Shown here piece by piece: positions 43,527 through 52,987 of a DNA stretch of 64,000 bases (position 1 is the stretch's first letter; each line of letters begins with the position of its first letter). Position numbers and translations under genes: made by a program. Origin of the DNA: Desulfuromonadaceae bacterium (lineage in GTDB: Bacteria > Desulfobacterota > Desulfuromonadia > Geobacterales > Pseudopelobacteraceae); contig JAQUHA010000021.1 of the NCBI GenBank assembly GCA_028683855.1, positions 1-64,000 on the forward strand. Direction: 5' to 3'. The notes under the pieces were generated by a model that was not told the DNA's origin, did not search any database, and worked only from the letters and a program-made list of their open reading frames with translations.

Positions 43527-43900
43527 GAGAATGCTCCTTGGCTATAAGTTTCGGCAGATGGTCTGTACGCATAACGCTTTCCCCCGAACACGCGACCGAA
43601 AAATATGCTGTTACACTTCGGCATGGTGTCAAGACTTACGACCTTACTTAATAGACTTTTGCTGCAACAAAGCCAACTTGTCGGCAAGTTTTTGCGCCTC
43701 TGAACGAGGCTTGCGGCGGAGGGTCTGGAGATGAAACCCAGGAAACATCGGTGTCGGATTTTTCATGGCGCATTATGCCATTTTTAGCCAATATTTTCAG
43801 CCGTTTTGCTATGGTAAAAGGTCTTAAACTAGCGCCATTCTGGACTGTCCCCAGGGATTGATTTATGTAGTCTGTGGGGCTTCCCCAGGATAAAGACAAA
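43527..43900. other. Intergenic stretch without a supportable gene
   Basis: About 370 bases upstream of resB. An 83-residue open frame (43648-43899, minus) has no ribosome-binding site and no recognisable sequence, so it is not called. The stretch presumably holds the resB promoter. Confidence 0.45.
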
Positions 43901-44320
43901 CTATTTCCCGAGATCGTTTATTTCACCTCTGCCATTGAGAGATTTATCAAGTGTTAAAATGCTGCCGTCTGGCGTTATGACATTGGCATCAATCACCTTT
44001 CCAGAATTTACTCGAATGTTGAAAGAAGAGTGTTCCCGGCCATTCCAGTGATATTTGTCACCGGGTATCTTGAAGTAATTACTGCCGACCTTCACTCCTT
44101 GGACGCCAACTATTCGGACAAGCTGTTCATACGACTGCACATCCTTGACTGACTGCAAAAATGCTTTGTCAAAAACCTTGTCTGCCTGTCCTGGTTTGGC
44201 TTTATCAACGTCTGCATACAAATTGACAACAACGATAAACAAATATGAGACAACTGCCATTACGAGTACAAATTTGCTTGTATTGGCCCTCATGCCATTG
44301 GCTTTATCAGATGCTATCAT
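43901..44320 (-). CDS. Hypothetical membrane-anchored protein, 139 residues
   Basis: Not recognised. One hydrophobic N-terminal segment (FVLVMAVVSYLFIVVVNLYA, about 17-36) then a soluble domain. FLQSVKDVQSYEQLVRIVG and YFKIPGDKYHWNGREHSSFNIRV look like the SmpA/OmlA-type periplasmic fold seen in many small Geobacter lipoproteins. A strong AGGAGG site precedes the start. It follows ynfA by 12 bases on the same strand. Confidence 0.7.
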   Translation of the reverse strand: MIASDKANGMRANTSKFVLVMAVVSYLFIVVVNLYADVDKAKPGQADKVFDKAFLQSVKDVQSYEQLVRIVGVQGVKVGSNYFKIPGDKYHWNGREHSSFNIRVNSGKVIDANVITPDGSILTLDKSLNGRGEINDLGK

Positions 44321-44332
44321 TTTTACCTCCTG

Positions 44333-44671
44333 TTAATTCAAGGCGTGTCGCGGTGCAAACATGATAATTGCCATGCCTATCAAGCAAATTAAAACCCCGA
44401 AAACATCCCATATCGAAGGGCGAATACCATCAACGAGCCAAAGCCAGCAGAGGGCAACGCTAATATAGACACCTCCGTAAGCGGCATATACACGGCCTGC
44501 CGGCTGTGGGTGCAGTGACAGGAGCCAGGCAAATGAAAATAGTGCAACTCCCGCAGGTAGTAGGAGCCAAGCTGATGAGCCTTTCTTCAACCAAAGATAC
44601 GGCAGATAGCAACCAATGATTTCAGCAAGTGCAGTCAATGTGAACAGAAACAATGTTTTTAAGACCATCAT
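44333..44671 (-). CDS. ynfA: YnfA family small membrane protein (UPF0060)
   Basis: A 112-residue protein with four transmembrane helices. [39 protein letters not shown] and [18 protein letters not shown] are the three conserved blocks. The family is SMR-like and has been linked to efflux of cations/drugs. Presence in a metal-efflux island fits this. Confidence 0.9.
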   Translation of the reverse strand: MMVLKTLFLFTLTALAEIIGCYLPYLWLKKGSSAWLLLPAGVALFSFAWLLSLHPQPAGRVYAAYGGVYISVALCWLWLVDGIRPSIWDVFGVLICLIGMAIIMFAPRHALN

Positions 44672-44766
44672 TAACCTTTCTCAAAACTCTGAAATGGTGA
44701 TTGCTTTCGCTATGAGCCTTTTTTCGTCATGCTCAGGACTGAAACTGCAATTGGCTGCCGTACTGT

Positions 44767-45042
44767 TTATCTTCCCGGCTTTTGCAACACCCTCATCGTC
44801 TCGTTGTCTTCTTTCATTTTACGTTTGAGCTTGTTCAATTCTTCAAACGAGTAGACCTTTTCACCTTTTGCAATTTCCTTATTCAACTTTGTTATCCGTT
44901 CAGGCAAACTATCAAGCGCGTTCGGACAGTTCTTGTTATACAGGAGACTGTCGTCTTTACCCTCTGGTGGCACAGAAGCAAATGCCGGAATAACGGCCAA
45001 AGCGAGAGCGACAGCACAAACAGATGCGGTGATGTTCTTCAT
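44767..45042 (-). CDS. Small exported charged protein, 91 residues
   Basis: A signal peptide (about 1-22, ending AFA) precedes a short Lys/Glu-rich helical body (ERITKLNKEIAKGEKVYSFEE and on) with a single Cys. No family recognised. AAAGGAG upstream, and the ATG overlaps the stop of the HTH gene by four bases, so it is co-translated with it. Confidence 0.65.
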   Translation of the reverse strand: MKNITASVCAVALALAVIPAFASVPPEGKDDSLLYNKNCPNALDSLPERITKLNKEIAKGEKVYSFEELNKLKRKMKEDNETMRVLQKPGR

Positions 45043-45350
45043 AATTCCATCTCCTTTTGGTTTTCTAGATTGTCTTTCCAGAACCTTCTTAGAGAACTAC
45101 GGTTTAAACTACGCTTAACGAGTAACTTATAAATATAGTTTGGACTAAGAGAAATTCCTTCAAGCATAAGCAGTCCAGAGAGCTTTTTTGCCCCATGTTT
45201 CGGGTTGTTATAGACCTGAGCCAATATTATCTTCGAATAAAAATCATGTATCTCTGATAAATATTCATGAGGCTTTTTAACGCGTGAAAACACTGCAGCT
45301 AGCTCTGTTCTGGTATTTCGTTTACGTTTAATGGTACGTTCTGCAATCAT
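45039..45350 (-). CDS. Small HTH-like protein, translationally coupled to the exported protein
   Basis: A 103-residue basic protein. NPKHGAKKLSGLLMLEGISLS followed by PNYIYKLLVKRSL looks like a homeodomain-like HTH of transposase OrfA or phage-type regulators (G-x-x-x-L spacing, then NYIYK). It may be a remnant of an IS3/IS481-type transposase. Translational coupling (ATGA) to the next gene argues that it is a functional reading frame. The start is uncertain, with no good ribosome site. Confidence 0.5.
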   Translation of the reverse strand: MIAERTIKRKRNTRTELAAVFSRVKKPHEYLSEIHDFYSKIILAQVYNNPKHGAKKLSGLLMLEGISLSPNYIYKLLVKRSLNRSSLRRFWKDNLENQKEMEL

Positions 45351-45368
45351 TGAGATTCATTACCCACT

Positions 45369-45956
45369 CTAAATTTCCCGACCATTCAATATCAATCTGA
45401 TCGTTCTGATGCCTTCCATAAAACTGGGAGTACTACGCATTTCGAGTCGCCTCTTTCCTGTTTTTGTGCTGTATATGGGCTCTAGGGCCAAACTGTTCGC
45501 ATTCCCTTCGACAAGAGTTATTTCCCGTTCAATAGCAATCCCGTCATCGGGAAGCGCCACTACAATTCTGTGGGTACCGGACTTAAGCCGGAGATTCTTG
45601 CTGAATCTATACCTGATTCCGTCGCCGACTTCCGGGTCCACTAGCCCCCTTGACTCACTGTTCTCATTTTGCAAATTTCCGCGCAATAACACCGCCTGAC
45701 CGTCAATATTCAACAGCAGCTTGTAATCCGGCGTTCCGTGAATATCTTTAGCGGAATAGATGCCCGGCTTATGTGTCTTTAACGTGGCGGTAACGCGCAA
45801 ATCAACAAACCCTTGTGGCACAGTCGCCCCATTCGTCAATTCCTCATAAATATCGGTGCGTAAACTGGTGCTGTTCGCCTTGATCAACGCCGAGTTTTCG
45901 GCACATCCACTCAACACCATGAGTGACAGCATTAATATCAGACTTGTTTTTTTCAT
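45369..45956 (-). CDS. Exported lipoprotein, paralogue of the 36726 gene
   Basis: A 195-residue protein. Lipobox VLSGCAEN ends the signal peptide. Body: LLLNIDGQAVLLRG, GIRYRFSKNLRLKSGTHRIVVALPDDGIAIEREITLVEG and LEPIYSTKTGKRR, which mirror the 36726-37292 protein at equivalent positions. A good AAAGGAG site precedes ATG 45956. Function unknown; probably outer-membrane-facing. It lies in the run of genes downstream of the PII pair. Confidence 0.75.
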   Translation of the reverse strand: MKKTSLILMLSLMVLSGCAENSALIKANSTSLRTDIYEELTNGATVPQGFVDLRVTATLKTHKPGIYSAKDIHGTPDYKLLLNIDGQAVLLRGNLQNENSESRGLVDPEVGDGIRYRFSKNLRLKSGTHRIVVALPDDGIAIEREITLVEGNANSLALEPIYSTKTGKRRLEMRSTPSFMEGIRTIRLILNGREI

Positions 45957-45973
45957 CACAAGCTCCTTTCGAG

Positions 45974-46312
45974 TCAAACTGCCGCCTCGCCGCGTTCATT
46001 AGTCCTAACTCTCACGGCCTCAACGACATCAAGTACATATATTTTTCCTTCCCCATATTCACCACTCCATGCCTCTTGGCGGATGGTGTCCACCACATTC
46101 CAGACAATGTCGTCGGTAACCATGATCTCAATACGAACATTTCTACTGAAACGGGTGATCTGGCTGTCGACTCTTTTACAGTTTGCACCTTTACCACGAC
46201 CGAAACCGTTGTTTTCCATTGCACTCATCCCAGTCAGTCCCACCACATTTCTGAGACCTTCAGTAACAAGTTCAAGTGCAGAGGTCTTGATGTAGGCGAT
46301 TACTTGCTTCAT
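45974..46312 (-). CDS. PII-like signalling protein (metal-efflux-associated), copy 2
   Basis: A 112-residue protein. MKQVIAYIKTSALELVTEGLR replaces the usual KxxxxIxxPxK start and NGFGRGKGANCK the T-loop entry; the C-terminus EGKIYVLDVVEAVRVRTNERGEAAV retains the PII nucleotide-loop-like RTNERG. The T-loop lacks the uridylylated Tyr of GlnB, so GlnD control is unlikely. PII-like genes next to CzcCBA form a known metal-efflux-linked subgroup. It is encoded 17 bases after its sibling. Confidence 0.8.
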   Translation of the reverse strand: MKQVIAYIKTSALELVTEGLRNVVGLTGMSAMENNGFGRGKGANCKRVDSQITRFSRNVRIEIMVTDDIVWNVVDTIRQEAWSGEYGEGKIYVLDVVEAVRVRTNERGEAAV

Positions 46313-46329
46313 TTAGCAATCTCCTTCGG

Positions 46330-46671
46330 TTAGACGGCACTTGGGCCTCTTTCGTTGGTTCGTATCTTCACGATGTCGTCCACCGTTGACACAAATATCT
46401 TTCCGTCACCGGTATTGCCGGTATGGGCGTACTTTTGGATCACTTTGACAACTTCAGAAACCATCTCATCATTGACGACGACTTCAAGCTGAATGCGGGG
46501 AACAAACTCAACCATTTCATATATAACCTTATCTTTGGCGTTTTTGGCTCTGCCTTTACCGAATCCTCTGATTTCTGATATGGTCACACCAGGCAATCCA
46601 TCGATTTCATGAAGCTCCTCGGTTACTTCCAATAATTTTGCTGGCCGTATGATTGCTTTTATTTCTTTCAT
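46330..46671 (-). CDS. PII-like signalling protein (metal-efflux-associated), copy 1
   Basis: A 113-residue protein. IKAIIRPAKLLEVTEELHEI, VTISEIRGFGKGRAKNAKDK and the C-terminal DGKIFVSTVDDIVKIRTNERGPSAV follow the PII fold with ATP-binding B- and C-loops. The ATG at 46671 has AAGGAG upstream. It is closer to canonical GlnB than copy 2 but lacks the GlnB T-loop YRG motif. Together the two may form hetero- or homotrimers that sense nucleotide or metal state and bind the pump (inference). Confidence 0.82.
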   Translation of the reverse strand: MKEIKAIIRPAKLLEVTEELHEIDGLPGVTISEIRGFGKGRAKNAKDKVIYEMVEFVPRIQLEVVVNDEMVSEVVKVIQKYAHTGNTGDGKIFVSTVDDIVKIRTNERGPSAV

Positions 46672-46695
46672 AGAATTCTCCTTTGGATAGTTAAT

Positions 46696-46719
46696 CACCC
46701 CGCCGCAAGCAGCGGGGTG
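46696..46719. promoter_or_regulatory. Perfect hairpin between czcA and the PII genes
   Basis: CACCCCGC (46696-46703) pairs with GCGGGGTG (46712-46719). It lies in the 107-base gap after the czcA stop and before the first PII start, on the operon strand. No T-run follows, so it looks more like an mRNA processing or stability element, or a weak attenuator, which could set different levels for pump and PII. Confidence 0.5.
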
Positions 46720-46778
46720 TCTAAAAGCTTATGTGTTTTAATTCAATCGACACAAGTGGCGGGGGATATGATCCTCCC

Positions 46779-49700
46779 TTACATCTCTTCCTCAACTTTT
46801 CTCTTTTCAAACCAACTGTATACTGCTGGAATAATGAGCAATGTCAGCAGGGTTGACGTCACCAATCCACCCACAACAACCGTCGCCAATGGTTTCTGTA
46901 TTTCAGACCCGGCTCCGCCGGCAATCAGCATCGGGATCAAGCTGAAAATTGATATTGATGCGGTCATCAAAACCGGGCGCAGCCGGTCGAGGGTTCCTTT
47001 TCTGATAGCCTCCTGCAATTCAAACCCTTCATCACGTAATTGCGAGATGCGTGACACCAGCACGAGTCCGTTCAGCACCGCCACGCCAAACAGCACAACG
47101 AACCCTACCGACGCCGGAACGGAGAGATATTGCCCGGAGATGTAAAGCGCAAATACCCCGCCGATCAACGCGAATGGCAGGTTGGAAATGACCAGCAACG
47201 CCAGACGGATCGACCGGAAGGTTACGTACAAGAGAAGAAGGATCAAGCCGATAGCCACCGGTCCGATGATCATCAGTTTTTTCATGGCCCGCTGCTGGTT
47301 CTCGAACTGACCACCCCAGGTGAGGTAGTAGCCCGGAGGCAACTTGACCTGCTCCTTGATCTTCTGTTTCGCCTCGGCAACAAAACCGCCGATATCCCGG
47401 CCGGTGATATTCATCTCGATGCCGATTCTTCTGTTCCCGTCCTGGCGGCTGATCTGTGCCGGCCCTTCGATCATTTTAACCTCGGCCAACTGTTCGAGCG
47501 GAACATTGATCCCGGTTTTGGTCGTGATCATCAGATTTTTGATCGCTTCCAGGGAATTCCGTTTTTCTTCCGGCAGACGAACGGTGATGTCGAAGCTGCG
47601 GTTTTCTTCGTACAGCTGCGATGCAGCTTTACCGGCTACGGCAATTTCAATCACCTTCTGTACATCACTGATATTCAGGCCATAACGGGCAATCTTCGAC
47701 CGGTCAATATTGACGGTCAGGTACGGCTGCCCCGAAACCTTTTCCGCTGCCAGATCGGTCCCGCCCCGGACGGTGGAAAGCACCTTGGCTATTTCGGTCG
47801 ATTTTTGACTGAGCACATCGATATCTTCGCCAAAGAGCTTTACGATCAGCTGGGCACGGGTTCCGGCCACCAGTTCATCAATGCGGCATTGGATCGGCTG
47901 GCTGAAACCGACTTGAATTCCCGCAACCGACTCCAAAGCCTTACGCATCTCGTTGGTAACTTCTTCTTTGGTGATGTCTCGCTTCCATTCGCTTTTTGGC
48001 TTGAAAACACCGACATAGCCGGTTTTATCAGAGCCCCTGGTGTCCATGGCGACGCCGGTCTGCCCGGTCCGACCTACAATAGTATCCAATTCTTGAAACT
48101 GCTTCAGCTTTGCCGCGGCCAATTGGTTTACTTCCATTGCCTTGGCCAGGGAAACACCGGGGAGCAGGGAAACGTCCATATCAAACGACCCTTCATCCAT
48201 GACCGGGATAAATTCCGTCCCGAGTCGGGTTACCAGGAAGAGTGAAACAACCAGAAGAATCGCGGCAACACTCAAGACCACGCGCTTCGTGTTCATGGCA
48301 TAATTGAGCAGCGGCAGATACAGCCTGGTTGCGTGCTTCATGATGAAGCTTTCTTTTTCCGGGTGCGGTTTCAGGAAGAGGATGCAGAGCACCGGAATGA
48401 CAAAGATGGAGAGAAACAGCGAAGCCAACAGGGCAATGGCCACGGTAATCGCCAGCGGTCCGAACATCTTCCCTTCGATCCCTTCCAGGGAGAGGATCGG
48501 GATGAATGTGAGGGCAATGATCAACTCACCGAAGATACTCGGCTTTCTGACCTCCATAACCGCCTTCAGCACCGTCAATAATTTGGGGTGTTTCCCCCCC
48601 TCTTCGCTCAAATGGCGCTGGACGTTTTCCACCTGGATAATGGTGGTGTCGATGATCATACCGATGGAAATCGCCAGGCCACCAAGGGACATCAGGTTGG
48701 CGGTGAGCCCCGAAAGTTTCATGACGATGAAGGTGGCCAGGAGCGACAGTGGCAGGGCAATCAGCACCACGATACTGCCCCGGATGCTGTTCAGCAGCAG
48801 GTATAGTACGATCAGGACGAGGATAGAGCCCTCGATCAGCGCCTTGTTGACTGTTGAAACACTCGCTTTGACAATGTCGCTGCGGTCGTAATAGGAAACG
48901 AGCTTGATCCCTTCGGGGAGCACGTTGTTTTCATTCATTTCCTTGACTTTTGCCGCCACCCGTCGCACAACGTCACGGCTGTTTTCGCCGCGTAGCATCA
49001 TGACGATGCCACCCACCGCCTCATCTTTACCATCCTTCATGGCGGCGCCCATCCGGACCGCCTCGCCGACCTTTACCTGGGCCACGTCGCGGATATAGGT
49101 CGGCGTGCCGCCTGCGGATTTCAGGACGATATTTTCTATGTCATTGACGTCTTTTATCAGGCCAACACCTCGAACGATGTACTGGTCAGTGCCCCGTTCG
49201 AGGAGGTTACCGCCGACGTTCTCATTATTGCTGCCGATGGCGGTATAGACGTCATCCACGGTTACGGCGTATTTCACCAGTTTCTCCGGCGAGACAAGCA
49301 CCTGGTACTGCTTGAAATACCCGCCGAAGGAGTTGATCTCGTTGACTCCGGCGACACTCTTCAGCTGAGGCGTGATAATCCATTCCTGAATGGTGCGCAG
49401 GTTGGTCAGGTAGGCAATCTTCCCCTGCGGGTCAGTCGGCATCTTTCCTTCGAGGGTATATTGGTAGATTTCCCCCATGGCGGTACCGATCGGCCCCATG
49501 GCCACCTCTACCCCCTTGGGCACCTTTTCCCGAGCCTCGGCCAGACGTTCAAAGACCAACTGGCGGGCAAAATAGATGTCCACATTGTCCTTGAAGACAA
49601 TCGTGACGATCGACAGGCCAAACTTGGTTACCGAGCGCATCTGCTCGATGTCCGGCAAGCCGCGCATGGACATTTCAATCGGATAGGTTACGTTGCGCTC

Positions 49701-49883
49701 AATTTCTATTGCCGAAAGGCCATCGGCATGACTTACCACTTCAACCTGAATGTTCGTTACATCCGGAAAGGCATCAATCGGCAGCTTCAGATATGAATAT
49801 GTGCCGAAGACGATTATCAGCAGCGCAAGGAATATGACCATCCCTTTCTGCCGCAACGTATAGGCAATCAATTTTTCTAGCAT
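46779..49883 (-). CDS. czcA: CzcA-type heavy-metal efflux RND pump
   Basis: A 1034-residue, 12-helix RND transporter. KLPIDAFPDVTNIQVEVVSHADGLSAIEIE and RNVTYPIEMSMRGLPDIEQMRS are HME-RND signatures. Helix 4 has the proton-relay region GLAISIGMIIDTTIIQVENV, with the Asp of the DTTI segment. LPGVSLAKAMEVN and PVMDEGSFDMDVS are periplasmic loops. It forms a tripartite system with the next two genes and exports Zn, Cd or Co. Full length. Confidence 0.93.
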   Translation of the reverse strand: MLEKLIAYTLRQKGMVIFLALLIIVFGTYSYLKLPIDAFPDVTNIQVEVVSHADGLSAIEIERNVTYPIEMSMRGLPDIEQMRSVTKFGLSIVTIVFKDNVDIYFARQLVFERLAEAREKVPKGVEVAMGPIGTAMGEIYQYTLEGKMPTDPQGKIAYLTNLRTIQEWIITPQLKSVAGVNEINSFGGYFKQYQVLVSPEKLVKYAVTVDDVYTAIGSNNENVGGNLLERGTDQYIVRGVGLIKDVNDIENIVLKSAGGTPTYIRDVAQVKVGEAVRMGAAMKDGKDEAVGGIVMMLRGENSRDVVRRVAAKVKEMNENNVLPEGIKLVSYYDRSDIVKASVSTVNKALIEGSILVLIVLYLLLNSIRGSIVVLIALPLSLLATFIVMKLSGLTANLMSLGGLAISIGMIIDTTIIQVENVQRHLSEEGGKHPKLLTVLKAVMEVRKPSIFGELIIALTFIPILSLEGIEGKMFGPLAITVAIALLASLFLSIFVIPVLCILFLKPHPEKESFIMKHATRLYLPLLNYAMNTKRVVLSVAAILLVVSLFLVTRLGTEFIPVMDEGSFDMDVSLLPGVSLAKAMEVNQLAAAKLKQFQELDTIVGRTGQTGVAMDTRGSDKTGYVGVFKPKSEWKRDITKEEVTNEMRKALESVAGIQVGFSQPIQCRIDELVAGTRAQLIVKLFGEDIDVLSQKSTEIAKVLSTVRGGTDLAAEKVSGQPYLTVNIDRSKIARYGLNISDVQKVIEIAVAGKAASQLYEENRSFDITVRLPEEKRNSLEAIKNLMITTKTGINVPLEQLAEVKMIEGPAQISRQDGNRRIGIEMNITGRDIGGFVAEAKQKIKEQVKLPPGYYLTWGGQFENQQRAMKKLMIIGPVAIGLILLLLYVTFRSIRLALLVISNLPFALIGGVFALYISGQYLSVPASVGFVVLFGVAVLNGLVLVSRISQLRDEGFELQEAIRKGTLDRLRPVLMTASISIFSLIPMLIAGGAGSEIQKPLATVVVGGLVTSTLLTLLIIPAVYSWFEKRKVEEEM

Positions 49884-49927
49884 CGGTGTCTCGCTCCCGT
49901 TAGTTCTAGTATGTAAGAAGATCTCTG

Positions 49928-51205
49928 TTACTTGCCATGGCCATGCTCGTCGGTCATTTCGCCCTTCTTCACTTCCGACTTGAGGATGAACGAGCCCTTG
50001 ATCGCGTAGTTCTCGCCTTCTTTCAGGCCGGAAATGATCTCAACCATGCCGGCTGCCGTTCTGCCTGACTGAACCGGCCGCGCCGCGAACTCAGTTTCAT
50101 TTTCCGCAACAAAGACAACCTTTTTGCCATCCAGATCCTGCAGTGCCTCTTCGGGAACCGCCAGCACCGGCGGCGCATCAGCTGCCAGTGCCAGCTCTAC
50201 CGTGGCGAACATCTCTGGCTTCAGATTCCGGCCCGGATTGGCAACTTCGATCCGCGCCTTGACCGTGCGGGTAGCCTCGTCAACCAAATCGGCGATATAG
50301 GTTATGCGGCCCTTGAGTTTCTTGTCCGGGAAAGCGCCAACGGTAACGATTGCCCCTTGCCCTTTACGAACCTTGGCCAGATCTTTCTCGCTTATATCCA
50401 CCAACACCCAGACTGAGGAGAGGTCCGCCACGGTGTATAGACTTTTAGAAGGATCGGAAAGTTCACCCACAATGGCGTGCTTTTCAGTGATGGTGCCGCT
50501 GATGGGTGAGCGAACCGGCAAGAGCGGTTTTTTGTGGTTGTCGCCTTTCAGATCAGCAGCTGCAACACCATACAGTGACAGACGTTCTTCGTCGGTGTGA
50601 AGTTCCGTTTGAGCGGTCTTGTAATCGGTTTCAGCCTGAAGGATGTCCTTGCGGGCTGCAATCTTCTTATCCACCAGACTCTTGATTCGATCCATGTTGG
50701 ACTGGGCCAGGGCCAGCTTGGTCTTAGACTGATGGTAGCGGCCCAGGGCTTCGCCAAGCTCTACGCTGTCCAGGGTAGCCAAAGACTGCCCGGCGGAGAC
50801 GCTGTCCCCCAGAGAGGCCCTGACTGCGACGATCTTGCCGGAAATGCGGGGTGATACGTGGGCAATCTTGTCTGCATTGGCTTCCACCTTACCGGTTACA
50901 TTGATCACACCAGCCAGGCGCTGTTTTTTTGCCGCAGCGACAACCACACCATTCTGTTTCTGCACATCGGCAGTCATTTTGACACTGCCTGACTCGTCGT
51001 GCCCCTCATGGCCTTCTTTCTCTTCCTTATGTTCGCCTTCTTCTTTATGGACGCCTTCTTTTTCTTCCTTATGGCCTTCTGCCTTTTCGTCCTTATGTTC
51101 CGCCTGCTTTACACCGCTGTTCCCGGTCTGGGTGAAACGATAGAGAAAGCCGCCACCAATTGCTACGGCAAGGATAAGTCCGATAATGATTACTTTTTTG
51201 TTCAC
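49928..51205 (-). CDS. czcB: CzcB-type membrane fusion protein with His/Glu/Lys-rich segment
   Basis: A 425-residue periplasmic adaptor. N-terminal anchor, then at about residues 38-74 a low-complexity run of EHK, EEK, GHE-type repeats with many His, likely a metal-binding tail. The barrel-sandwich hybrid (VEANADKIAHVSPRISGKIVAV), helical hairpin (KLALAQSNMDRIKSLVDKKI) and beta barrel (VWVLVDISEKDLAKVRKGQ) follow. GTG 51205 overlaps the czcC stop (GTGA) with GGAGG upstream. Confidence 0.9.
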   Translation of the reverse strand: MNKKVIIIGLILAVAIGGGFLYRFTQTGNSGVKQAEHKDEKAEGHKEEKEGVHKEEGEHKEEKEGHEGHDESGSVKMTADVQKQNGVVVAAAKKQRLAGVINVTGKVEANADKIAHVSPRISGKIVAVRASLGDSVSAGQSLATLDSVELGEALGRYHQSKTKLALAQSNMDRIKSLVDKKIAARKDILQAETDYKTAQTELHTDEERLSLYGVAAADLKGDNHKKPLLPVRSPISGTITEKHAIVGELSDPSKSLYTVADLSSVWVLVDISEKDLAKVRKGQGAIVTVGAFPDKKLKGRITYIADLVDEATRTVKARIEVANPGRNLKPEMFATVELALAADAPPVLAVPEEALQDLDGKKVVFVAENETEFAARPVQSGRTAAGMVEIISGLKEGENYAIKGSFILKSEVKKGEMTDEHGHGK

Positions 51206-52500
51206 TTAACACCTCCGATGAGTTCTGTTGCTACTGCTGATTCGAGTTTTACGAGTGCCAGTTGCCGAGCATGGAGCGCCGTCAGGTAGCCGTCGCTGAC
51301 CTCGAAGAATTTTTTCTGTTCCTGAATGACCGAGAGAATCCCGACCTCGCCCAGACGGTAAGACTCTTGAGTCAATTTCAGGTTTTCTTCAAGCTGGGGG
51401 ATAATGTTTGACTTATAAAGCGACTGCACCTTCTCGGCATTCAGAACACTGGTGTAGGAGGTCTCTACGTCCCGCTCCACATTCCTGGTGGCAGCGGTCA
51501 AACGGCTTTCGGTGCTGCTTCGCTTGGCCCGGGCTTCTTGAACGCCGGCCTGATTCCTGTCAAACAGCGGGATCGGCATCGACAGCCTTAAGCCAATGGT
51601 GTAGGCGGTATCCTTGCCTTCAACTCCGCCGATTTCCATGCCGGTCGTGTCGCGCCGGAATGCAAAACCGGCTGTAAGGTTCGGGATAGTTTCGGACCGG
51701 GCCAGAGCGATATCCGCGTCTCCCCTCGATTTTTCGGCATCCAGGGCCTTCAGGTCCGGACGTTTTCCGAGCGCCATCTGCTTAAGGTCCGCCAGATTTT
51801 TGTTGAGAGAGAAACCGTCATCCAGGGTTCCGGAAATCGCCGGTGTTTCACCGGCAGGGAGACCCATGAAGGTGAAAAGTCTGGCTCTTGTTTGCAGAAG
51901 TGCCCGCTCGATTTCGATTCTGGCACCTTCACTGCGGGTCAATTCCACTTTCGCCAGATTCATCTCCAGTTCGGGAATGTCACCGGCGGCCAAACGATCT
52001 TTGGTAACCTCAAGAAGCTGCCGGTTGAGTTCAATGGATCGGTCCGTCAATTTGAGCCGTTGCTCGGCAAGCATGGCGTCATAGAATACGGCCTTTACCT
52101 CTTCGCGTAATGTTCGTTCGCGATCGGCCAACTGCCAGCGGTAGGCTTCCAACTCCCGCTCGGCAACGGTCAGACGCTTGCCACGCTTGCCTGCAAGCAG
52201 AAATTCCTGGGAGACCCCAATCGCCATGTTGTTTTCAGCGCTGCTGCCGGTCAGGGCACCCGTCCCTCCTTCCAGGTCAAGAGTTGGGTTGGGCAGCAGT
52301 CCTGCCCGAGTTTTGCCGGCATCGCGAATGCCTTTTTCTTCACGAAATGATTTGAGGTCGCCATTATTTTGCAGCGAAACCTCGACTACCTGCGGCAGTG
52401 CCAGCTGTTGTGTTTCTGCGAATACCGGTGCAGATGAAAGTATACAGAGGATGCCGGGTACAAGGAGCCGTGCTCCTTTTCCAAATACAGTTGTTCCCAA
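51202..52500 (-). CDS. czcC: CzcC-type outer-membrane efflux protein (TolC family)
   Basis: A 432-residue protein with a signal peptide (to about residue 28). Two OEP repeats: LALPQVVEVSLQNNGDLKSF with LLPNPTLDLEGG, and LADLKQMALGKRPDLKALDAE with IPLFDRNQAGVQEARAKRS. It forms the outer-membrane channel of the CzcCBA system. First gene of the czcCBA unit, 122 bases downstream of the Cys-rich gene. Confidence 0.9.
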   Translation of the reverse strand: MGTTVFGKGARLLVPGILCILSSAPVFAETQQLALPQVVEVSLQNNGDLKSFREEKGIRDAGKTRAGLLPNPTLDLEGGTGALTGSSAENNMAIGVSQEFLLAGKRGKRLTVAERELEAYRWQLADRERTLREEVKAVFYDAMLAEQRLKLTDRSIELNRQLLEVTKDRLAAGDIPELEMNLAKVELTRSEGARIEIERALLQTRARLFTFMGLPAGETPAISGTLDDGFSLNKNLADLKQMALGKRPDLKALDAEKSRGDADIALARSETIPNLTAGFAFRRDTTGMEIGGVEGKDTAYTIGLRLSMPIPLFDRNQAGVQEARAKRSSTESRLTAATRNVERDVETSYTSVLNAEKVQSLYKSNIIPQLEENLKLTQESYRLGEVGILSVIQEQKKFFEVSDGYLTALHARQLALVKLESAVATELIGGVK

Positions 52501-52621
52501 AGGAATAACCTCCTTTATTCAGTTTTAGTGTGATAATTCGAAATGGATTACGGACGTACCACGACGATAATGCGGACGCAATTGCCCCTGAATCAGGTCA
52601 AACTACTGCCGTCGCGGTGTT

Positions 52622-52987
52622 TTAGGCTTGTATTTGCGGGGGGATAAACTTGGAAAGATAGACTTCAGGTAAAAACTTGAAGGGGTCTGAAAAGTGAAGT
52701 GTCAGAACAGATGGATTGTAACTGATTTGTAAGGTTTCGTTGTTTAGTGGCGCATGACAAGTGCAGTTAACGCATGTGTCGCAACCATCGTAATCTTTAT
52801 GTTGTTCGAGAGGGGCACAGGGGCATTGTTGAGGTGCGGAAATATCCGAATATGAAGCTTGTTCGCTTGCAGATGCCACGTGACTCTGCATGGAATGAGC
52901 ACTTTCGTGAACGCCATTGATCGCCATGGTCAGCATGACCAGAAGCATAAGCTTAGAAATAAATTTTAGGGAGGATAGTTTTCGCAT
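52622..52987 (-). CDS. Small Cys-rich exported protein before czcC
   Basis: About 121 residues from ATG 52987 (MRKLSSLKF). A signal peptide leads into QCPCAPLEQHKDYDGCDTCVNCTCHAP, a Cys/His cluster, and the C-terminus PEVYLSKFIPPQ. It resembles the 37804 protein in layout and tail. Such small Cys-rich exported proteins often head czc operons and may bind metal. No clear Shine-Dalgarno. A longer start at 53092 would overlap the regulator gene. Confidence 0.65.
   Translation of the reverse strand: MRKLSSLKFISKLMLLVMLTMAINGVHESAHSMQSHVASASEQASYSDISAPQQCPCAPLEQHKDYDGCDTCVNCTCHAPLNNETLQISYNPSVLTLHFSDPFKFLPEVYLSKFIPPQIQA

Noticed and set aside
43648..43899. 83-residue minus-strand ORF upstream of resB
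   Set aside because: No ribosome site or recognisable sequence; could be chance.
47130..48245. 371-residue plus-strand ORF inside czcA
   Set aside because: Antisense shadow of the RND pump gene, whose motifs are complete on the other strand.
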